DNA of 64,000 nucleotides, from the NCBI RefSeq assembly GCF_002056795.1, contig NZ_CP020104.1, positions 4,221,001 through 4,285,000 on the forward strand. Reading direction: 5' to 3'. Position 1 is the stretch's first letter. Each line of letters opens with the position of its first letter. Below, piece after piece: positions 7,415 to 15,532 of this stretch. This DNA comes from Spirosoma aerolatum (GTDB taxonomy: Bacteria; Bacteroidota; Bacteroidia; Cytophagales; Spirosomataceae). Position numbers and translations under genes: made by a program. Below the pieces are notes generated by a model that ran no database searches, was not told where the DNA came from, and was given only the letters and a program-made list of their open reading frames with translations.

Positions 7415-8301
7415 GCTACAAACCAACTGGAAAAGGATATTTTTCGGGTGCCGGAGGCATGGAACTCGGCATGATGCAAAGCGGTGTTGATTTTATTCAG
7501 TCGCTTGATCTGGACAGCGACGCAACCGGCTGCATGAATCAGAATCCGCATTATTTCGGACACTCCATCCTGAACGAAGACATACAGGCTCGCCGGGTTC
7601 TTGATCAGCCGAAATCTGACATCATTGTAGGTACTTACCCCTGCAAGAAATACAGCGCGATTGCTGACATCAGCCAAACCCGGACGGGCGAGGATCTATT
7701 TCTGCATTTTTTCCGGCATGTGGCAATCGAACAACCCGAAATGTACGTCGTAGAAAACGTTCCAGGCATGAAGAAATTTCCGGTCGTGATGGAAGCCATG
7801 ACAAAGCTGCCGGGCTATTATGTGAACGTGTTCTGTCCGGTCGAAGCAACCAACTGGCTACCTCAGAAGCGCAAGCGGTTGATTGTGATAGGAACCCGTA
7901 AACCGTTCTTTATCATGCACCCACAGCCAGCAAAACGGCCTCGTTTGCGCGATATACTGGAACGTGACGTACCAATCGTTGACCTGCCAGATTACGTACT
8001 GGCACGTTTAAAAGGCTCATATCGAGATAAGCCGATACTATGCGACCCCAACCGACCGGGCGAATTGGCTCCTACCTGCGTAGCGCACTACGAGAAAGAC
8101 CAAAGTACCCGAATGGTAGTTGACAAATCAAATCCCCATGGGGCGCGACCGTTTACCGTTCGGGAGTATGCCCGGTTGCAAGGATTCCCGGATGATTTTC
8201 ATTTCGACAGCAAAAACAGCAGTTACCGACTGATTGGCAATGCCGTACCCGTCCCTATGGGTCGCTGGGTCGGTGAGCAGGCTATGCGTTATTTCAACTA
8301 A
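7411..8301 (+). CDS. dcm: DNA (cytosine-5) methyltransferase
   Basis: The start at 7411 gives 296 residues (MSYKPTGKGYFSGAGGMELGM). Motif I is FSGAGGMELG. The catalytic PC motif is GTYPCKKYSAI, with KKYS instead of the usual QxFS. Motif VI is VVENVPGM, motif VIII QKRKRLIVIG, motif IX RPFTVREYARLQGFPDDF and motif X RLIGNAVPVPM. No restriction enzyme gene is adjacent, so it is an orphan phage methylase that probably protects phage DNA. The target-recognition region between motifs VIII and IX is short, and the recognition site cannot be read from the sequence. Confidence 0.92.
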   Translation: MSYKPTGKGYFSGAGGMELGMMQSGVDFIQSLDLDSDATGCMNQNPHYFGHSILNEDIQARRVLDQPKSDIIVGTYPCKKYSAIADISQTRTGEDLFLHFFRHVAIEQPEMYVVENVPGMKKFPVVMEAMTKLPGYYVNVFCPVEATNWLPQKRKRLIVIGTRKPFFIMHPQPAKRPRLRDILERDVPIVDLPDYVLARLKGSYRDKPILCDPNRPGELAPTCVAHYEKDQSTRMVVDKSNPHGARPFTVREYARLQGFPDDFHFDSKNSSYRLIGNAVPVPMGRWVGEQAMRYFN

Positions 8302-8315
8302 ACCAATTCAATCTT

Positions 8316-8603
8316 ATGGCCTGGGAGTATATAAGTACCTATTCAGATCAACTATTCGAGGAGTTCAAACGCATTCACCAGCAGGAGAAAGATTTAACCA
8401 ATACAGTAATTCCGGCTGACACGGCTGACATAGTGGATATTATCCGACAACGATCATACAAGTCTGCCCAACTGGGGGCACGTAAAGCACAGATCAAAGA
8501 AGACCTGTTCAGGTATCGCAATACCGTTTTGAAGCAGCGCAAGTTCTTTGCTCAACGCGCCCGGTTCGACCGGCAATACGAAGAAATCCGAACGACAATC
8601 TGA
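8316..8603 (+). CDS. Hypothetical helical protein, 95 residues
   Basis: No family recognised. The protein is predicted almost wholly alpha-helical and is Gln/Arg rich (KDLTNTVIPADTADIVDIIR, then basic helices). It starts 14 bases after the methylase and overlaps the next gene by one base. Confidence 0.65.
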   Translation: MAWEYISTYSDQLFEEFKRIHQQEKDLTNTVIPADTADIVDIIRQRSYKSAQLGARKAQIKEDLFRYRNTVLKQRKFFAQRARFDRQYEEIRTTI

Positions 8604-8938
8604 TGCAGCTAGATTTCACCCGCGAACATAGCGTTGCTGAAAAGTACCTGCAACTACGCGATCTAAAAGGCCGTAACCTGTACGTTGTCGTGCATTGTGG
8701 CCGCTACCAGATCATTCATACCGGCAAGATGCTGGCTATAAATGACGAAGGAACCGTACTGGCGCTGAACTGCCCGACCGAAAAGAACCGGAACGAATAC
8801 GGCGAGACGGATTTTATTCAGCACGAACGAACGCGCAATCAGTGGGGCGAACTGATCAAACCTACCGAACGATTTCAATACATCCCGATTGCGTTAATCA
8901 GTAAGATTATCGACTACAGTGTTAAAAATTCCGCGTAA
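8603..8938 (+). CDS. Hypothetical protein, 111 residues
   Basis: No family recognised. A beta-rich region (NLYVVVHCGRYQIIHTGKMLAI) could be a small SH3- or RNase-like fold, but this is a guess. It is the last gene before an operator site at 8947. Confidence 0.65.
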   Translation: MQLDFTREHSVAEKYLQLRDLKGRNLYVVVHCGRYQIIHTGKMLAINDEGTVLALNCPTEKNRNEYGETDFIQHERTRNQWGELIKPTERFQYIPIALISKIIDYSVKNSA

Positions 8939-8946
8939 ACTGTTTT

Positions 8947-8962
8947 GTAATATTAATATTAC
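8947..8962. promoter_or_regulatory. Operator palindrome upstream of the replication initiator gene
   Basis: A perfect GTAATATTAATATTAC lies 30 bases before the ATG at 8993. A TACTTTTT sequence follows as a weak -7 box, but no TTG sits at the right distance. It separates the early genes from the replication genes. Confidence 0.75.
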
Positions 8963-8992
8963 TTTTTAGGTTGCGCCCTGTTTTTTGAAACA

Positions 8993-10210
8993 ATGATCAT
9001 GGTACCCGATTCCGTTTTGCAGTCTGAGCTGCTTACTTCCAGCGAGAAACTTCTGTTTCCGCAACTGGTCGTATTGTGCGGTACAGATGGCAGAACCAAC
9101 GCTGATAATGACGAACTGGCGGCACGTCTAAACATCAGTGAACGGTCGTGTAGTGCCTTTATTACTAACCTGCACCGGGCAGGCTTTTTAACCGTTCTGG
9201 TAGATCGTAGACTCAAGAAAAATCAGCGCACAATTATCCTGAACGAGTTGACGCAGGATTTTGCGTTAAGTCCGGTTTTGCTACAAAAGCTGATGTTAGC
9301 TGACGCAGATTCTTGCGTCAAGTTGGCGCAAATTCTTGCGTCTGCTCTACCTGACGCAAAATCCTGCGTCATGTTGGCGCAATTTCTTGCGTCAGCTAAC
9401 AAGGAACAATGCGCTGATTCTGAACGATTTACAGAAGCTGACGCAGGATTTTGCGTCAACCCCGGCCAAGATTCGAGGTTTTCAGGTAAAAGAGATAATA
9501 ATATATATAATAATATATTAAATACTACACAAGAAAGTAGTATTAATACTACTAGTAACTCTTTTGCAAAAAACCTCGAAAATGCCGACCAGACGCAAAA
9601 TCCTGCGTCAACTCTGACGCCGTTCATTACGCTAAACGGTCAGCTCATCGAACCAAACCAGCTAGGTCAGATCATAAACCTTCGTGGCATTGAAGACGAC
9701 CGCGTTGCGCCTTTCGTAGCTGAACACACTGGCCGCACCTACAACGATCTGAAAGAGTTGCAGGACTTGGTTCGTAAGTGGCTCCGGCGCACCAAGCCGA
9801 AAGAGCCGAAGAAAACCGTAGCTCAGCGCAAGAACGATTTCCGGGATAAGCTCAACGAGTATCACAAACTGAATCCGGGGAAATATCCGGTCGATTTCTA
9901 CAGGGAATTTTTCGAGTACTGGACTGTCACCAACGAACGGGGAACCGTAATGCGCTTCGAGAAAGATGCCTATTTCCTGCCAAGTCTCGGACAAAAACTA
10001 GCCTACGCCTACAAAAACATTTACCTCAAAAACCAGACACATGCAACCAACAACCGAACTGGCTCCACAAAGCAACATGCTTTTGTCAGCGCAAACGACC
10101 TCGGTGACACAACTGGAACCGAAAACGACGATTCAGCAGATCAGGGAAGCCAGCCGGACAAAGAAACTGCCGGACACGGACTTGAAACAGTTTTCATTGA
10201 TCTGGAATGA
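8993..10210 (+). CDS. Phage replication initiator with HTH N-terminus; carries iterons
   Basis: It has 405 residues. Residues 1-80 form a winged-helix-like domain (NDELAARLNISERSCSAFITNLHRAGFL), as in replication initiators of the lambda O/DnaD style. The middle (about 85-205) is low-complexity and encodes seven near-identical 20-bp DNA repeats read in different frames, so it probably acts as an origin rather than as a conserved protein region. The C-terminal part (RKWLRRTKPKEPKKTVAQRK, then YREFFEYWTV) is basic and helical, as in DnaD-like or helicase-loader contact regions. It should bind the repeats within its own gene. It overlaps the next gene by 170 bases. Confidence 0.72.
   Translation: MIMVPDSVLQSELLTSSEKLLFPQLVVLCGTDGRTNADNDELAARLNISERSCSAFITNLHRAGFLTVLVDRRLKKNQRTIILNELTQDFALSPVLLQKLMLADADSCVKLAQILASALPDAKSCVMLAQFLASANKEQCADSERFTEADAGFCVNPGQDSRFSGKRDNNIYNNILNTTQESSINTTSNSFAKNLENADQTQNPASTLTPFITLNGQLIEPNQLGQIINLRGIEDDRVAPFVAEHTGRTYNDLKELQDLVRKWLRRTKPKEPKKTVAQRKNDFRDKLNEYHKLNPGKYPVDFYREFFEYWTVTNERGTVMRFEKDAYFLPSLGQKLAYAYKNIYLKNQTHATNNRTGSTKQHAFVSANDLGDTTGTENDDSADQGSQPDKETAGHGLETVFIDLE
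9249..9610. repeat. Seven iterons and AT-rich tract inside the initiator gene: likely replication origin
   Basis: The 20-bp quasi-palindrome TGACGCA-N6-TGCGTCA is found at 9249-9268, 9301-9320, 9324-9343, 9352-9371, 9375-9394, 9439-9458 and 9591-9610, with small variations (TGGCGCA in two). The copies lie in different codon frames, so the constraint is on DNA. From about 9488 to 9530 the sequence is almost pure A/T (AGATAATAATATATATAATA and on), as expected for an unwinding element. The arrangement is like the lambda origin inside gene O. Confidence 0.85.
9537..9552. promoter_or_regulatory. Operator-like palindrome next to the origin's AT-rich tract
   Basis: GTAGTATTAATACTAC is a perfect palindrome that differs from the prophage operator by one symmetrical change in each half. 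It lies inside the initiator gene between the AT-rich tract and the last iteron, where a bound repressor could affect origin firing. Confidence 0.55.
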
Positions 10211-10970
10211 AATCATGCTGCTATTAAGCATGAAGGTCGAGAATAAAGACGCGGCCATTGCACAGCACAAGGAAGTGCTGAAAGCCTTGACGGCCTACGT
10301 AAAAACGGAATACCCAGGCGTAACGACGGGCGATCTGTTACTGGCTTACCGACTCGGTGTAAAATGCAAACTACCGGGCAAGGATGGCGAGCCGCTGGAA
10401 ATGTTTGCCGAACTCAACCCCCGATCAATCGGCAAAGTCCTGCACGCTTACGAAGAATTCAAGCGTGAGCAGTTAACGCTGAATCCAGCCCCGACAAAAA
10501 GCACTGCCGGACTGCTGCCCGAATACGTACCCTCTCAGCAGCAGCAGGACAGAGCGAACGCTCAATTGGTACGGTTCGCGTATCTGGCCCAGCAGCAGGG
10601 ACGCGATTACAATGATCACGGCAATCTGCTCTATAACTGGCTCGACTCAAAAGGTCTGATTCCGTTCAACCGGGAACGCAAGTGGGAATTTATGAAACAG
10701 GCTCAGGAACGCATCCGGGCCGAAGAAGCCGGGCACGGCGCAACCGGCAACATGCAGGAACACAAAGATGCTCGCGCTCTGGCCGGACTACTGAAACAGG
10801 CTACTGAACAGGGTCAGCTATACCTGCCGCAAAAAGACCGTATCACGACCAAAGCCAAGCAAATCGCTTTTATCGAGCTACTGAAAGACATGATCGAATT
10901 CGATCAAACTCCCGACGAACTTTTAAACTCAATTCTAACCGATGACCAAACACAAGAACAAGAGCCGTAG
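10041..10970 (+). CDS. Replication-module protein of unknown function
   Basis: It has up to 309 residues, starting inside the initiator gene (170-base overlap, different frame). ATG at 10077 is an alternative start. The chain is helical and Gln-rich, with TIQQIREASRTKKLPDTDLKQ at the N-terminus and long amphipathic helices. Its position after an initiator gene is that of a helicase loader (lambda P), but no Walker motif or DnaC-like signature is visible, so the role is only inferred. It overlaps the next gene by 29 bases. Confidence 0.6.
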   Translation: MQPTTELAPQSNMLLSAQTTSVTQLEPKTTIQQIREASRTKKLPDTDLKQFSLIWNEIMLLLSMKVENKDAAIAQHKEVLKALTAYVKTEYPGVTTGDLLLAYRLGVKCKLPGKDGEPLEMFAELNPRSIGKVLHAYEEFKREQLTLNPAPTKSTAGLLPEYVPSQQQQDRANAQLVRFAYLAQQQGRDYNDHGNLLYNWLDSKGLIPFNRERKWEFMKQAQERIRAEEAGHGATGNMQEHKDARALAGLLKQATEQGQLYLPQKDRITTKAKQIAFIELLKDMIEFDQTPDELLNSILTDDQTQEQEP

Positions 10971-11202
10971 CGATGTACCGAACTCGAACGTTATCCTGTC
11001 CGGCGTTCCTGGACTCAACAACTGGGCCAACATCGCCAGCACACGCTACAACGGGCCGCTGCCCGATTTTACCGGACAATTACGATGCTGGACAGGCGTA
11101 CAGGATTTAGGCAAAGATCGAATCATTCTGATCAGGCCCGACCAACTGGAAGCCAAGAAACAGAAGTACCCTCAACTGCTAGTAATGGAAACCGTTCAAT
11201 AG
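10942..11202 (+). CDS. Hypothetical protein, 86 residues
   Basis: No family recognised. A polar basic start (MTKHKNKSRSD) leads to a Trp-containing region and a C-terminal LIRPDQLEAKKQKYPQLLVM. It sits between the presumed loader gene and the sliding clamp gene. Confidence 0.6.
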   Translation: MTKHKNKSRSDVPNSNVILSGVPGLNNWANIASTRYNGPLPDFTGQLRCWTGVQDLGKDRIILIRPDQLEAKKQKYPQLLVMETVQ

Positions 11203-11220
11203 CACAATTCTTAACAATCA

Positions 11221-11237
11221 AACAGATTAACACAATG
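11221..11237 (+). promoter_or_regulatory. AACAGATTAACA 5' leader of the clamp gene
   Basis: AACAGATTAACACAATG includes the start codon of the sliding clamp gene. The same string precedes the start at 50943, and near copies precede three other genes. Confidence 0.7.
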
Positions 11238-12449
11238 ACCGAAACAATGACCGCTCCGAACCCAACGATTGACGAGCAAATTGCCGAACTAAAGGCAAGT
11301 ATTGCCACTCCACCCGTAACAAAAACCTGCTTTATCATCAGCAGTAAAATCCTGCATAAGCACGTTAAGGCGCTGCTGTCTGCCGTATCCAGCAATCCGA
11401 TAGTTCCGATTCTGGAAAACATCCTGTTCAGTGTCGATAGCGACGAGCTGCTAACGCTTCGCGCTTCTGACCTGCAAACGAATATCTGCTGCGAATTACC
11501 TGTCGAGGTAAGAGGCATCAAACCAACCACCAAGCCTGTGCAGTTCTGTATGAACGCCCGCAGGCTCTACAAACTTATTTCCAAGCTGCCAGAGCAACCG
11601 ATTTCGATTGCCTTCAACGGTGATAGCAAAGTAACAATCTGTCCAGATTCCGGCTATTATAACTTCTTTTCCGAAAACCCGCTTGATTATCCCAAGCTGC
11701 CAACGCTGAGCGAACCGGCCAAGTTTACGATGGCGGGAAAGGTTTTGGTCGATGCTTTGATCAAGACGTTGCCGTTCACCAGTAACGACGATCTGCGGCC
11801 AGCCATGACCGGCGTTTATTTCGAGGGCTCCAATATGGCCGCAACGGACGGGCATCGGCTTATTCGCCTTCAAGTGGATGGACTCAATACCTACGTCGGC
11901 TTTATCCTGCCCTACAAAGCGGGTAGCGTGTTCCTGAAAGCCTACGGCAAATCTGACGACAACGTTCACTGTGAAGTTGTAAAAAACAATATGCGCTTTG
12001 TCTGGGCGAATTACACGCCGATTGTTCGGCTTATCGATGAGCGATTCCCAGATTATCAGAACGCGATTCCGACCAACAATCCAATGTCGGCAGTTATCAA
12101 CCGGCAGGCATTAATCCGGCTCGTATCCCGGACGCTGGATTTTGCCAACCCTGTCACCCATCTTGTCGCCTTCACATTCAGCAAAGGCAAAATCACTGTC
12201 GAAGCGGAAGACCTGGACAGCTCAGAAGGCTGCACCGAGTCAATGGCTGTCAAGTATGACGATCACACGTTCAAGATCGGATTCAACGGGTTACTAATGG
12301 CCGATCTGCTCAAGCATATACCCGGTTCGCACATTCAGCTAGAAATGTCGGCACCGAACCGGGCCTGCGTCATTTACCCAAGCGACGGGGAGCCAGATAA
12401 AAAACACCTGTCATTGTTAATGCCAGTCATGCTAAACACCTACGCCTAA
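11235..12449 (+). CDS. dnaN: Phage-encoded DNA polymerase III sliding clamp (beta)
   Basis: Start at 11235 (404 residues), set by the conserved leader; a longer frame from 11085 is out of context. The three-fold beta-clamp pattern is clear: a first domain with SNPIVPILENILFSV and LTLRASDLQTNI, a second with GVYFEGSNMAATDGHRLIRL, and a third with VAFTFSKGKITVEAED and a C-terminal LLMPVM peptide. The clamp tethers polymerase to DNA. No phage polymerase gene was found in the window, so the clamp probably recruits the host polymerase. It has an extra N-terminal acidic region of about 30 residues. Confidence 0.92.
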   Translation: MTETMTAPNPTIDEQIAELKASIATPPVTKTCFIISSKILHKHVKALLSAVSSNPIVPILENILFSVDSDELLTLRASDLQTNICCELPVEVRGIKPTTKPVQFCMNARRLYKLISKLPEQPISIAFNGDSKVTICPDSGYYNFFSENPLDYPKLPTLSEPAKFTMAGKVLVDALIKTLPFTSNDDLRPAMTGVYFEGSNMAATDGHRLIRLQVDGLNTYVGFILPYKAGSVFLKAYGKSDDNVHCEVVKNNMRFVWANYTPIVRLIDERFPDYQNAIPTNNPMSAVINRQALIRLVSRTLDFANPVTHLVAFTFSKGKITVEAEDLDSSEGCTESMAVKYDDHTFKIGFNGLLMADLLKHIPGSHIQLEMSAPNRACVIYPSDGEPDKKHLSLLMPVMLNTYA

Positions 12450-12895
12450 TGGTTCTTGGATTCCGCACCCAATGGGGCAAGCCGCCCCGCCCTACCGAGT
12501 TCGAGCAGAAGATCCTCGACGGTCGCAAAAAGCACACGTTACGCGAAGACCCGAAAGACCGCTGGAAGGCTGGCAACTCCATTCAGTTCGTTGTCGGCAA
12601 TCGAACTAAAGATCGTCGTCAGTTTGCGACAGGAGAATGCACCGGAACGCAAATGGTGTACATGACCCTCAAATCGGGTAAGCGTAGTTTTCATCACGGG
12701 CTACTGATTCGCATTGATGACTATACGCTTAATTACTACGAAGCAAATTGGTTTATTACCAACGATGGATTTGATTCAGTTGAGCAGTTCATACACTGGT
12801 TCAAACCTCTGATCGAACAAGCGCCGGGTAAGCTATTGACTCGTAAACTCATTCACTGGACAAAAGACCTACGCTATGGCAGACCAGACTACTAA
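12449..12895 (+). CDS. ASCH-domain-like protein
   Basis: It has 148 residues and shares one base with the stop of the clamp gene. KPPRPTEFEQKILDGRKKHT, LREDPKDRWKAGNSIQFVVG and later FDSVEQFIHWFKPL fit the ASCH fold (related to PUA), which binds RNA or modified nucleotides. Phages carry such proteins beside replication genes, with largely unknown roles. Confidence 0.6.
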   Translation: MVLGFRTQWGKPPRPTEFEQKILDGRKKHTLREDPKDRWKAGNSIQFVVGNRTKDRRQFATGECTGTQMVYMTLKSGKRSFHHGLLIRIDDYTLNYYEANWFITNDGFDSVEQFIHWFKPLIEQAPGKLLTRKLIHWTKDLRYGRPDY

Positions 12896-13100
12896 GAAAG
12901 CAATGCAGTTCACCATTGACGAGGAGATTGCTGAACTGAACCGCGAAATCGGCCTGCGCTACGGATTCTACAAAAAGAAAGTAGATGCCGGGCAAATGAC
13001 GCAGATGGATGCTGATTACAAGATCGGTGTCATGACCTCAGCCATGAACCGGCTCAAAGCCCTAAAATTTTTACTCTCGAACATTTCAAACCCCTACTAA
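12876..13100 (+). CDS. Hypothetical helical protein, 74 residues
   Basis: No family recognised. The protein is predicted as two amphipathic helices (DEEIAELNREIGLRYGFYKK and MNRLKALKFLLSN). It overlaps the ASCH-like gene by 20 bases. Confidence 0.65.
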   Translation: MADQTTKKAMQFTIDEEIAELNREIGLRYGFYKKKVDAGQMTQMDADYKIGVMTSAMNRLKALKFLLSNISNPY

Positions 13101-13101
13101 C

Positions 13102-13755
13102 ATGTCTACAGTACAATCAGCCCAGGCAGCAATCGATTTCAAGCCCATCGGTCAGACTTTGCCCCAGAAGCCAGAACGAGAACGTATTCGTCGGGGTGGC
13201 TACGAATCACGGTACAACGAAGCTCTCGACTACCTGCGAGCTGAACTCAAGGACGGCCAACTAGCAGCACTCCAATCCGGCGAAATTGCCAATACGTTCA
13301 AGATTACCAGTTCATTCCTGACGCTGTGCGTAGCCATGAAAGCCATTCAGGATATGGGCTATCAGAAAGGTAAAGGCCGGATGTTTCGCGCTACGCCACT
13401 GCTTAGCCAGATTGACGGGGTTCAGCTTCGCAATTTCCGGCTCAAGAATTTCCCTAACCCCGAACCGGCTCCGGTAATACCGCAGCATTTGCTTGAGAAA
13501 ACACCTGAACAGCGTCAGGCATTTGTTAATGCCATGAATACAATGGCGGTCAACATCAAGCCTAACTCCTTGTTTTTAGTCGGTCAGGTTCAGGGAACAA
13601 CCTTTACATCTGACTTGCACGATCAGTTTTCCAGTGCTCAGCAGGCGGAAGATTTTATACGCGAATACTCGCTGGAATCGGGCCAGAAATATGCTATCGT
13701 GCAAGTTGTCTGTGTGGTTGAGTCAAGAATGACGTTACTGCCTTCGACGTTATGA
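13102..13755 (+). CDS. Hypothetical early protein, 217 residues
   Basis: No family recognised. RERIRRGGYESRYNEALDYL at the N-terminus is basic and helical, the middle is an LRNFRLKNFPNPEPAP linker, and the C-terminal half looks like a mixed alpha/beta domain. It overlaps the next gene by 4 bases. Confidence 0.65.
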   Translation: MSTVQSAQAAIDFKPIGQTLPQKPERERIRRGGYESRYNEALDYLRAELKDGQLAALQSGEIANTFKITSSFLTLCVAMKAIQDMGYQKGKGRMFRATPLLSQIDGVQLRNFRLKNFPNPEPAPVIPQHLLEKTPEQRQAFVNAMNTMAVNIKPNSLFLVGQVQGTTFTSDLHDQFSSAQQAEDFIREYSLESGQKYAIVQVVCVVESRMTLLPSTL

Positions 13756-14108
13756 CCGAGCTAGAAAAGCGAGTAAATGGCATGATTGCCTATTCTAACA
13801 GTACACGCAATTTGATGCTACAGGTTCGCAAAAATGCACTACAGCGAGCCGAAGCCGGTTTGAAGCGTGAGCAGCTACAGTACTTCATCGTGCGCTGTGC
13901 TGGATTACTGGATGAGTTCGGTCTGCGTATGGGGCAAACCATTATTCATAACAAGATTATGTACGTACTGGCCGAAATCGACGGAACCGGCAATCCAGTC
14001 GGACACCGAATCAAAGCAGACGGCTCCGTTAATCCGAACGATAAGGTTTCCCTGTTTAAGTCCCGTTTAATGCGCGTAGAATTAGTTTCACCACAAAAGA
14101 CATATTAA
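13752..14108 (+). CDS. Hypothetical protein, 118 residues
   Basis: No family recognised. The N-terminal half is helical and Arg/Gln rich (NALQRAEAGLKREQLQYFIV), the C-terminal half beta-rich. It ends in a stretch with the half-operator TTAATACTAC at 14105-14114, which is probably too short to count as a site. Confidence 0.6.
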   Translation: MTELEKRVNGMIAYSNSTRNLMLQVRKNALQRAEAGLKREQLQYFIVRCAGLLDEFGLRMGQTIIHNKIMYVLAEIDGTGNPVGHRIKADGSVNPNDKVSLFKSRLMRVELVSPQKTY

Positions 14109-14119
14109 TACTACATTAC

Positions 14120-14437
14120 ATGAAAAAAGTCATTCTGGCCGTGTTAATGGCCGCTACAAAGGAAGGTATACTCTGCGAGTTGACCGTTAGCGTCAAAGGC
14201 AATCACATCACTACACAAGGCTCGCTAAAGATCGATGGCCCGGTAACGGAAAGTAAGATCAACCTCAAGTTCTGGCGAGGTGGTCAGTCCAGCGACCTAA
14301 CGCTGGATACCGAGCAGAATACCGACCTGAGCGTTTCCAGTAACGACGACAGGTACGAAATCGGTATCGGCGGGGTATGTATCAGTTTTCAGGAGAAATT
14401 CCAGCAGGACCCATTCACGGTAACGCCCAGTGCCTGA
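14120..14437 (+). CDS. Hypothetical beta-rich protein, 105 residues
   Basis: No family recognised. After a short start (MKKVILAVLMAATKEG) the chain alternates polar and hydrophobic residues like a beta sandwich (ITTQGSLKIDGPVTESKINL). No signal peptide was recognised. The stop overlaps the next gene's GTG start. Confidence 0.6.
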   Translation: MKKVILAVLMAATKEGILCELTVSVKGNHITTQGSLKIDGPVTESKINLKFWRGGQSSDLTLDTEQNTDLSVSSNDDRYEIGIGGVCISFQEKFQQDPFTVTPSA

Positions 14438-14882
14438 TCTGATCACCGCCGATCAGTTTCAAGCCCTCAACAAAAAGAAGCCAGCCAAAGGCAACCCGGA
14501 ACACGACCTGCAATGTCAGGTCGTGTCTGACTTCGACAGAGATTACCCGGACTACGAAGGTCTGCTGTATGCCATTCCGAACGGGGCGAAACTCCCCTTC
14601 AAGAATGTCAAAAACAGGAAAACCGGCAAGATCAGCCGGTACTGCCCGGAAGCGATGAAACTCAAAGCCGAAGGTTTACGACCGGGTGTACCTGATCTAT
14701 GCCTGCCGGTTCCGAAAGGTCGCTATCATGGTCTGTATGTCGAAATGAAGTACGGCGACAACAAGCCGACCCCCGAACAGAATTACTGGATGCAGCGACT
14801 TACGAAGCTCGGCTACTGCTGCCGGGTCTGCTACTCGCGATCTGAAGCCAAACACATCTTTAAAACCTATTTATCATTATGA
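14430..14882 (+). CDS. VRR-NUC domain nuclease
   Basis: It has 150 residues from a GTG start at 14430, within the end of the preceding gene. The motif order is classical: Glu-His-Asp with Gln (NPEHDLQCQVV), AIPNGAKLP, EGLRPGVPDLCLPVP (catalytic PD), GLYVEMKYGDNKPTPEQNYW (E-x-K and trailing Gln). VRR-NUC proteins are stand-alone PD-(D/E)XK nucleases that act on branched DNA, Holliday-type in phages. It is probably the recombination or debranching nuclease of the replication module. Confidence 0.88.
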   Translation: MPDLITADQFQALNKKKPAKGNPEHDLQCQVVSDFDRDYPDYEGLLYAIPNGAKLPFKNVKNRKTGKISRYCPEAMKLKAEGLRPGVPDLCLPVPKGRYHGLYVEMKYGDNKPTPEQNYWMQRLTKLGYCCRVCYSRSEAKHIFKTYLSL

Positions 14883-15061
14883 AGAAAGGTAAGTTCAATA
14901 AACTACGTAACAAAATCCGCGAAGCCGAGGAACGCGGATTTAATGAAGCTCTGGACATGATGAAAGAGTTCGTCATGCATAACCAATTCCAGCAGGTCGG
15001 TTCAGCCGAAACATGGCATAAAGTATTGTGTAAAATCATCGACCTGCGAACCCCGTTCTGA
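14879..15061 (+). CDS. Small basic helical protein, 60 residues
   Basis: No family recognised. The N-terminus is strongly basic and helical (MKKGKFNKLRNKIREAEERG). It overlaps the nuclease gene by 4 bases, suggesting translational coupling. Confidence 0.55.
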   Translation: MKKGKFNKLRNKIREAEERGFNEALDMMKEFVMHNQFQQVGSAETWHKVLCKIIDLRTPF

Positions 15062-15063
15062 TC

Positions 15064-15525
15064 ATGCTACCAATCGACTTCCCTGGACGAAACAGAATCC
15101 TGCACGGCCCCCGCGATGAGCAGGGCAATCCAACCTCCGACATTATTGATCTGCCCAGCTTTACAGACGATCAGGTTTGCGTATCTCGCTGGGAGCTATC
15201 CGACGACGAAAAGCAGCAGCTACGTCATTCGCTCGGCATTTACGTTTTTCTCTGGTACGACTCTATTGACCCGATCTATCTGTCAGTCCTTTGTCCGATC
15301 AATGACGATGAAACGATCAAGGTCCAACCTGTTCAGAAGGATGTGCTATACAAGGGCGAAGACCGGGGCGAAAAATTTTGTATTACCTACTGGGAGTTTA
15401 CCGACGATGAAATTGAGTTGATTCAGACAATCGGAGCATTCTGGTTTGTTATTCAGTCTGGCGAAACGCAGCCCCCGGTCGGCTTCATGGCCGAAAATCC
15501 ATTCACCCCTGAAACGATTATCTAA
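15064..15525 (+). CDS. Hypothetical acidic protein, 153 residues
   Basis: No family recognised. Two similar halves can be seen: SRWELSDDEKQQLRHSLGIY near residue 39 and TYWEFTDDEIELIQTIGAFW near residue 108, so the protein may have arisen by internal duplication. It is acidic overall, a trait shared with DNA-mimic anti-restriction proteins, but that link is only a guess. Confidence 0.65.
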   Translation: MLPIDFPGRNRILHGPRDEQGNPTSDIIDLPSFTDDQVCVSRWELSDDEKQQLRHSLGIYVFLWYDSIDPIYLSVLCPINDDETIKVQPVQKDVLYKGEDRGEKFCITYWEFTDDEIELIQTIGAFWFVIQSGETQPPVGFMAENPFTPETII

Positions 15526-15532
15526 ACCTGTC

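Noticed and set aside
9249..9610. Repeats that could be read as a CRISPR array
   Set aside because: Units are palindromic, spacings irregular (3-130 bases), there are no cas genes, and the stretch is coding; iterons explain it better.
14105..14118. TTAATACTAC before the gene at 14120
   Set aside because: Only one half of the operator and no promoter boxes around it.
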